Assembly: GCA_029248675.1 (NCBI GenBank) | Contig: JAQWIX010000152.1 | Coordinates: 1 to 32,066 of the forward strand | Direction: 5' to 3' | Length of the DNA: 32,066 bases | Origin: Pseudomonadales bacterium | GTDB taxonomy: Bacteria > Pseudomonadota > Gammaproteobacteria > Pseudomonadales > Azotimanducaceae | Shown here: positions 26,495 to 32,066 of the stretch, one piece after another | Layout of the letters: each line of letters begins with the position of its first letter | How positions within the stretch are numbered: position 1 is the first letter of the stretch | Position numbers and translations under genes: made by a program | The notes under the pieces: generated by a model | Database searches by the model: none | What the model was told of the DNA's origin: nothing | What the model saw: the letters and a program-made list of their open reading frames with translations, nothing else

Positions 26495-27934
26495 TTACGC
26501 CAGTTTGACCAGCAGCTTGCTGACAAAGGCGCTGGCCCAAAAAATTCGGTTAGAACCCTTGACCAACACACGGTCACCGGGGCGAAGTGTTTGCACCAAC
26601 AAAGCCTCCAGTTCGGCGTTGGCTTCTTGGAATCGGCCGCAAATACGTTGACTTAGCGATTGTCCTAGCGCCGTGCTATGTAGTCGATCCGCGGCTTGAT
26701 TCATCTGTTCTCCGACAAGGACAATACCATGCAGTGCCGGTTCATGGGCAAGACCGTCTAAGAGTTTCTCATGAGCCGCCGCCCCTTGATCCCCCAGTTC
26801 TCGCATGTCGCCGAGCACAACGAAGCTGCGCTGAGGCTCACCATCTGAGGACTGTAATCTTGTGCCAGCTTGGGACAAAAAGGCGGTGATGGCCGCCTGC
26901 ATGCTGCTCGGATTGGCGTTGTAGCTGTCGTCCACGACTTCAATACCCGAGGCGATATGAGAGTTGCCTCGGCCGTTGGGCACGGAGTCCCCGCTCAACG
27001 CTAGCCCCGAAGCCAATTCAAAATCTAATAGCTTCATAGCTAGCAGGCAGGCGCTAAGGGTCAGAGCCCGATGAACCCCGCCGCCAGGCACCTTGGCGAC
27101 TATCGGTTCGCCGAAAAGAGACAACGACAGCCGATCTCCCTGCAAATCGTCTATTCGGGCATGACTGTCCAAACCATCACCGAAGTGGTAGCCGTCTATG
27201 GCCAGTTCGTCGTGCACAACACGCAAACCTTCACTGGGCAAAGTGGAAAAGATTTGGCTTTTTTCCTCAACCAAGGCTTGTCGGGAGGTAAAGTTCTCAA
27301 TGTGAGCGTTTTGCACGTTGAGCAATATCGATAGGTCCGGTTGCACCAAGGCCGTCAGTGGGCCGATTTCCCCGGGATTGCTGGTGCCAATTTCGAAAAC
27401 CCACGCCGGGGCCTGCTGCCAAGCATTCGCCAAAGACAGCGGCACACCAATATGATTATTGAAACTTCCAGGTGGCGCATAGGCCTGTAGGGCTTCAGCC
27501 AAAAAACTCTTGGCAGTTGTTTTTCCGCTACTGCCTGTCACCGCCAAGATCGGGCCGGCCAGTCGCTCCCGCCCTGCCTTGCCCAGTTGCCAAAGACCGT
27601 CATAGGTGTCGGCGATTTGATATTGAGGTATTCCAACATCTTGCAGGTGGGAAACTAGGGCCCCTACTGCGCCATTCTCCAAAGCATGTGCCAGATAGTT
27701 GTGACCGTCAGCGTTGCTACGAGCGCTGGTTTTAAAGCGCTCTCCGGGATCGCCGGCCAATGCGATAAATAGGTCGCCCGGCTTCACCAAACGACTGTCG
27801 ACGGCAACGCCAGTGATTGGCATGAGAGCGCCGCGGGTCGACAACCGTTCATTATTCTCAAAGGGACCGTCGTAGAGAGCACTCAACACTTGGTGTGACC
27901 ACGTCACCTGATTTTTCAGATCAATTGTTGCCAT
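26495..27934 (-). CDS. murF: UDP-N-acetylmuramoyl-tripeptide--D-alanyl-D-alanine ligase
   Basis: TGSSGKTTAKSFLAEAL, SFNNHIGVPLSL, PNGRGNSHIASGIEVVDDSYNANPSSMQAAI, FVVLGDMRELGDQG, RVLVKGSNRIF. Confidence 0.93.
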   Translation of the reverse strand: MATIDLKNQVTWSHQVLSALYDGPFENNERLSTRGALMPITGVAVDSRLVKPGDLFIALAGDPGERFKTSARSNADGHNYLAHALENGAVGALVSHLQDVGIPQYQIADTYDGLWQLGKAGRERLAGPILAVTGSSGKTTAKSFLAEALQAYAPPGSFNNHIGVPLSLANAWQQAPAWVFEIGTSNPGEIGPLTALVQPDLSILLNVQNAHIENFTSRQALVEEKSQIFSTLPSEGLRVVHDELAIDGYHFGDGLDSHARIDDLQGDRLSLSLFGEPIVAKVPGGGVHRALTLSACLLAMKLLDFELASGLALSGDSVPNGRGNSHIASGIEVVDDSYNANPSSMQAAITAFLSQAGTRLQSSDGEPQRSFVVLGDMRELGDQGAAAHEKLLDGLAHEPALHGIVLVGEQMNQAADRLHSTALGQSLSQRICGRFQEANAELEALLVQTLRPGDRVLVKGSNRIFWASAFVSKLLVKLA

Positions 27935-28149
27935 CCCCCATAGTAGCCTGATTGTTCCGCATAAACAGGAGGCTCGGACTAGCTTGTTGTGCCTTTCGCC
28001 CCTGGTGACACGAGTTGGGCTGGGTCATCTGTATCGACCAGACCACAACCCAAGGTTTGTTTAACTTAACGTTCTGCAATATCGACAATGTCGCTTGGGT
28101 TTGTATCCGCCGTGGCGGTAAGCTCGTTGTTCTACTGCTGGAGATTGCG

Positions 28150-30024
28150 ATGTCAGAACATGCGCCCAAACAGGGCTTTTTTGCGCGATGGGGTCAACGC
28201 ATTACGTCTTTACGTAATTTCGTGGTCAACGCAGGCTTTTTGGTTCTTCTTGTGGTTGTCGCCAGCGCTTTGTTCAGTAGCCCTGAGCGGGCTGAAATCA
28301 ACGATGACAGCGCCCTCTTCATCTCACCCATGGGCGTCGTGGTAGAGCAAATAACCCCACCTGCCGACTGGCGGGATTTGCTGTTTCGTTCAGCCGACGC
28401 GGGTCTAATTGACATCGGTGACTTAATTGAGGCCATTGATATGGCCGCAGATGACTCGAGGATTCGCCTGATCGTCATAAACTTTGATCAAGTTGCTGGC
28501 ATTTCTTCGGCTCAGGCCACGCGCATTGGCCAGGCCCTCAAAGCTTTTCGCGATCAAGGCAAAGAGGTGTTGGCCTATACCGAATATAGCGGCCAAATGC
28601 AGTATTTGACGACCAGCCATGCGGACAAGATTTTTCTGCACCCCATGGGCGCGGTCATGCTCACCGGGTTGGGCGGTGACCGCTTGTATTTCGCCGAGAT
28701 GCTGGAAAAACTGAAGGTAGAAATGCACATATTCCGAGTGGGGGATTACAAGTCCGCCACCGAACCGTTTTCGCGTAACAACATGTCACCACTGGCTCGG
28801 CAAGACGCTCAGCGCTTAGTGGACGGGCTATGGCAGAGCATTACTCAGACCATTGCGAGCAACCGGGCACTGTCCCAAGCGGATATCCTAGACTTTGCCA
28901 ACGACTACGAGATTTTTCTGGCTGCGGCTCAAGGCAATGGTGCTCAAGCTACCCTGGATCAAAATTTAGTAGACGGCCTGATGACAGCATCGGCTTTTCG
29001 CGACTATGTAGGCGAGTTGGTGGGTTGGCAGGATCAAATGCTTAACGGTGTCGATTACCAATCCTATCTGATGCTCCGAGACGGCGACATCGGGCCCGCC
29101 ACAGCCCCTGAAGAAGCCATTGTCGGCGTGTTGACGGCCCAAGGTCCGATTGTGGAGTCAGGCCTCTCCAGCAGTGACGCAGCAGTTGCTGACGAGTTGG
29201 TCGAGCAAATCCGCATGGCCCGAGATAATGCCGACATCAAAGCATTGGTTGTCAGAGTCGACTCACCCGGAGGCAGCGCTTTCGCCTCGGAACTTATTCG
29301 TGAAGAACTCGAAGCATTTCAACTCACCGGCAGACCTGTGGTGGCCTCCTTTGGCAGCGTTGCAGCCTCTGGTGGTTATTGGATTTCGGCCACGGCTGAC
29401 GCTATTTTCGCCGAACCCACAACGATCACCGGCTCCATCGGGATTTTCGGGCTGGTGCCTAATTTCGCAAGCAGTCTTGATGCGATCGGCGTCACCGCCG
29501 ACGGGGTGTCCAGCGCGCCATTGGCTCGTGGACTTAGCGTAGTCAGCGATCTCAGTCCTCAAGCTAAAAATATTCTCCAGCTCTCGGTTGACCACGGTTA
29601 TCGGGAGTTCTTAGCCTTAGTCACTCGAGGCCGGCAACTATCACTCACAGATGTTGAAACCATTGCGCAGGGACGTATTTGGAGCGGAGTGGCGGCTAAA
29701 GAAATTGGTCTTGCTGATGAAATTGGTGGTCTCAACGAGGCCTTGAACCACGCAGCGGATCTAGCGGGATTAACCGAATGGTCGTCTCAAGATTTGCTGC
29801 CCCCCCTCGACCCACAAAGCGTATTTATGATGGAACTGATGCAGGCAACTGCCATTGACCCTTTGGACTCAGATTTTCTCGATGTCGTTAAGGGCAGCTT
29901 TGCTGAACCGCTGTCTTGGCAAAGTCATTGGTTCAAAGCCCTGAGTGAAGACCTGAGTAAACTCAACGCCTTTAACGACCCCCGGCATGTGTATGCCATG
30001 TGCTTGGCATGTGGCGCGCACTAG
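28150..30024 (+). CDS. sppA: Signal peptide peptidase SppA, 67K type
   Basis: N-terminal TM; GDYKSATEPFSRNNMSP (Lys region); VVRVDSPGGSAFASELIREEL; VASFGSVAASGGYWISATADAIFAEPTTITGSIGIFG (Ser region). Start at MSEHAPKQGFF. Confidence 0.95.
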   Translation: MSEHAPKQGFFARWGQRITSLRNFVVNAGFLVLLVVVASALFSSPERAEINDDSALFISPMGVVVEQITPPADWRDLLFRSADAGLIDIGDLIEAIDMAADDSRIRLIVINFDQVAGISSAQATRIGQALKAFRDQGKEVLAYTEYSGQMQYLTTSHADKIFLHPMGAVMLTGLGGDRLYFAEMLEKLKVEMHIFRVGDYKSATEPFSRNNMSPLARQDAQRLVDGLWQSITQTIASNRALSQADILDFANDYEIFLAAAQGNGAQATLDQNLVDGLMTASAFRDYVGELVGWQDQMLNGVDYQSYLMLRDGDIGPATAPEEAIVGVLTAQGPIVESGLSSSDAAVADELVEQIRMARDNADIKALVVRVDSPGGSAFASELIREELEAFQLTGRPVVASFGSVAASGGYWISATADAIFAEPTTITGSIGIFGLVPNFASSLDAIGVTADGVSSAPLARGLSVVSDLSPQAKNILQLSVDHGYREFLALVTRGRQLSLTDVETIAQGRIWSGVAAKEIGLADEIGGLNEALNHAADLAGLTEWSSQDLLPPLDPQSVFMMELMQATAIDPLDSDFLDVVKGSFAEPLSWQSHWFKALSEDLSKLNAFNDPRHVYAMCLACGAH

Positions 30025-30102
30025 GCCCCCGAGCGGCTCACGCTACCGCCAGCTAGCCGCTCTTCAAGGGTGTCTTTAAGGCAGGAAAGGCTATCGGTGA
30101 TA

Positions 30103-31776
30103 TCAGCCCTGCTCTGAGGCTTTAAGCTTGGCCCAATACTCTTGGGTCATTTGCTTTACCTCGACCCGCATCAAGAACATGCCCACCAAGTTTGGCAGCG
30201 TCATAAGCGCTACGGTCACTGCCGAAATCAGCCAGATAAGCGAAGTATCGACAATGGTGGCCGCAAAGAAACCGAACACGTAAAAACACCGATAGGGAAG
30301 TACCCAGGATGTCCCCAGCAGGTAAGTGACTGCACGGTCGCCATAATATGACCAAGCAATGGCCGTGGAGAAGGCAAAAAGCGTCAAGCCGATGGTGACT
30401 AGTAGCCCGCCGGACTCACCCAAAAAACTTTGTTCAAAGGCTTTTGCCGTTAACGGCACGGAATGTAGCAAGGACAAGCCATCCATCTGCAGGCTGCTAT
30501 CAACCAAACCGCCCTCCTCGATGGCTACGAGGCCACTGTAGGGCCGCCCGTCCTTGGATATCTGAACCTGTTCTGCCACGGAGCGGTTATGCAAGACGGT
30601 GACGTTGGCAAGATCCGGTATGCCGGCGACAACCCTAATGGTGCCGCTGAAGGCACGTACAGGATCGTTCGGCGGTGCGACCAAGTCCAAATGTGCCGAT
30701 AGCTGAGCCACATGTAACGGATCCTGATCACTGTACTGGCCTGCGACAATTTCTGTATCGGTCTGGCTAAAGGATGTGGGGTATTTTTCCTGCCAAACAC
30801 CAGAAGACAAAATCACCAAGCCCGTCAAGGTGCAGATGATCAGTGTGTCGATAAAGGGCTCTAAAATCGCCACCATGCCCTCGGCAACAGGCTCCTTGGT
30901 CTTAGCGGCAGCGTGGGCTATGGGTGCTGAGCCTTGTCCTGCTTCGTTGGAGTAAAGGCCACGATTCACGCCACGGTTAAATGCGTAGGCAAATGACGCT
31001 CCGAGAAAGCCCCCAGCGGCAGCGGACCCGGTAAATGCATAGGCGAAAACCGATGACAAAGCTGGAAGCACGTTGTCGATATTTGAAAATATTACGGCCA
31101 AGGCGCCCACTGTGTAGAGCACGCCCATGGTGGGGACCAATGTCGCAGAAACCGCTGCAATCCGTTTAACCCCGCCAATAATGACGAAACCCATGAGCCC
31201 AGCGAACACCGCGCCGGATATCCAAGACGCTACCCCAAAGGAGGTTTCGATACCCGATGCCATGTTATTGGCCTGGGGCATGTTGCCGGAGCCAAACGAA
31301 CTAACCACCGTGGCAATGGCAAAGAAAACCGCAAGCCACTTCATGCCTAGGCCGTATTCCATGTAATACATGGGACCGCCGGCCATAAAGCCCTCATCGT
31401 CCTGCTTGCGATATTTGTGACTGATGGATACTTCGACAAACTTTGTGGTCATACCCAGAAGCGCTGTGGCCCACATCCAAAACAGCGCTGCGGGCCCGCC
31501 TAGAAAGATTGCAAATGCCACGCCACCAATATTGCCGGTGCCTACAGTGCCGGAAAGTGCCGTGGACAGCGCCTGAAAATGCGAGGTATCGCCGGGGTCG
31601 CTGTTGTCGGTATGACGGCCAAACAGCACCGACCAAGCGTGTTTGAAAAAGCGTATTTGTGGAAAGCCCAGATAGATCGTAAACAGTAGGCCAATACCCA
31701 GCAGCGCAATGGGGAAGTAAGCGGCTCCGCCTAGCACACTGTCCAGTAAGGAAAAAAAGTCGGTGATCGCGGACAT
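30103..31776 (-). CDS. Alanine/glycine:cation symporter (AGCS) family protein with a large extramembrane insertion
   Basis: FQALSTALSGTVGTGNIGGVAFAIFLGGPAALFWMWATALLGMTTKFVE; RGLYSNEAGQGSAPIAHAAAKTKEPV; AIAWSYYGDRAVTYLLG. Confidence 0.95.
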   Translation of the reverse strand: MSAITDFFSLLDSVLGGAAYFPIALLGIGLLFTIYLGFPQIRFFKHAWSVLFGRHTDNSDPGDTSHFQALSTALSGTVGTGNIGGVAFAIFLGGPAALFWMWATALLGMTTKFVEVSISHKYRKQDDEGFMAGGPMYYMEYGLGMKWLAVFFAIATVVSSFGSGNMPQANNMASGIETSFGVASWISGAVFAGLMGFVIIGGVKRIAAVSATLVPTMGVLYTVGALAVIFSNIDNVLPALSSVFAYAFTGSAAAGGFLGASFAYAFNRGVNRGLYSNEAGQGSAPIAHAAAKTKEPVAEGMVAILEPFIDTLIICTLTGLVILSSGVWQEKYPTSFSQTDTEIVAGQYSDQDPLHVAQLSAHLDLVAPPNDPVRAFSGTIRVVAGIPDLANVTVLHNRSVAEQVQISKDGRPYSGLVAIEEGGLVDSSLQMDGLSLLHSVPLTAKAFEQSFLGESGGLLVTIGLTLFAFSTAIAWSYYGDRAVTYLLGTSWVLPYRCFYVFGFFAATIVDTSLIWLISAVTVALMTLPNLVGMFLMRVEVKQMTQEYWAKLKASEQG

Positions 31777-31789
31777 AGATTCTCCGGGG

Positions 31790-31990
31790 CTATTGGCCAA
31801 ATAAGGCGTTGTACATCACATCAAAGAGCCGGTTTTGCTCCATCACGCCGCCTACGGCTTGGGCGTTTACTCCAATGGCGAAGGCCGCCACATCCTCTCC
31901 GGCATGGGTCTCGGCAGCCAAGGGAACCATGCCAAGCTGTTGGTAGTCTGGGTCTTGGGTGTCAACGTCGCTGAGGTCTTGGGGCTGTGG
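31790..31990 (-). pseudogene. C-terminal fragment of an alkaline phosphatase (PhoA-like), interrupted upstream by an orientation switch
   Basis: Minus-strand reading PQDLSDVDTQDPDYQQLGMVPLAAETHAGEDVAAFAIGVNAQAVGGVMEQNRLFDVMYNALFGQ*; conserved ETHxGEDVA and VMEQNxxFxVM. Confidence 0.82.
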
Positions 31991-32066
31991 AAATGATCAA
32001 GGGCGAGCCCATCTTAGACCTGACCGGCAAGCCCTATACGACGCTGAGCTATGCCAATGGCCCCGG
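31987..32066 (+). pseudogene. Internal alkaline phosphatase segment in the opposite orientation, running off the window end
   Basis: Plus-strand reading VEMIKGEPILDLTGKPYTTLSYANGPG matches the PYTTLGYxNGPG segment that normally lies just upstream of DLSxVDT in the same protein family. Confidence 0.75.

Noticed and set aside
30031-30062. GAGCGGCT...AGCCGCTC inverted repeat between convergent sppA and the AGCS gene as a terminator
   Set aside because: 8-bp stem with a 16-nt loop and no clear U tract on either strand.
1-32066. CRISPR arrays, tRNA/rRNA genes, transposases, phage genes, defence or biosynthetic systems
   Set aside because: None seen by eye in either strand; the gene content is core metabolism, transport and secretion.

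Overview
The window reads as an ordinary chromosomal segment, probably gammaproteobacterial (lineage is inference), densely packed with core-metabolism and secretion genes. From left to right it contains: ltaE (truncated by the window start, interrupted by one in-frame TAG); an SMP-30 lactonase/TctCBA/ExbD gene run on the minus strand; a BON lipoprotein; hemF; two acyl-CoA dehydrogenases; a cyclic-nucleotide-binding protein with an MBL-fold hydrolase; a type II secretion run gspE-F-G-H-I-J-K-L-M that lacks C, D and N; pyrB; etfBA; ETF-QO; a DUF1285 protein; moaA; murF; sppA; an AGCS Na+/alanine symporter; and, at the right edge, alkaline phosphatase sequence in two opposing orientations. I saw no tRNA, rRNA, CRISPR array or transposase, and no clearly new multi-gene system. 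The points most worth a second look are: (1) the inverted alkaline phosphatase junction at 31985-31995, which looks like a fold-back chimera or inversion; (2) the gspG-gspH junction, with a ~64-aa basic GspH leader, a second open frame in phase with gspG and a T TTA AAA AAG slippery sequence; (3) the single amber codon in ltaE; (4) the lactonase/TTT/orphan-ExbD run; (5) a 23-bp tandem repeat between gspF and gspG. Product calls come from reading the proteins by eye; no database search was run.
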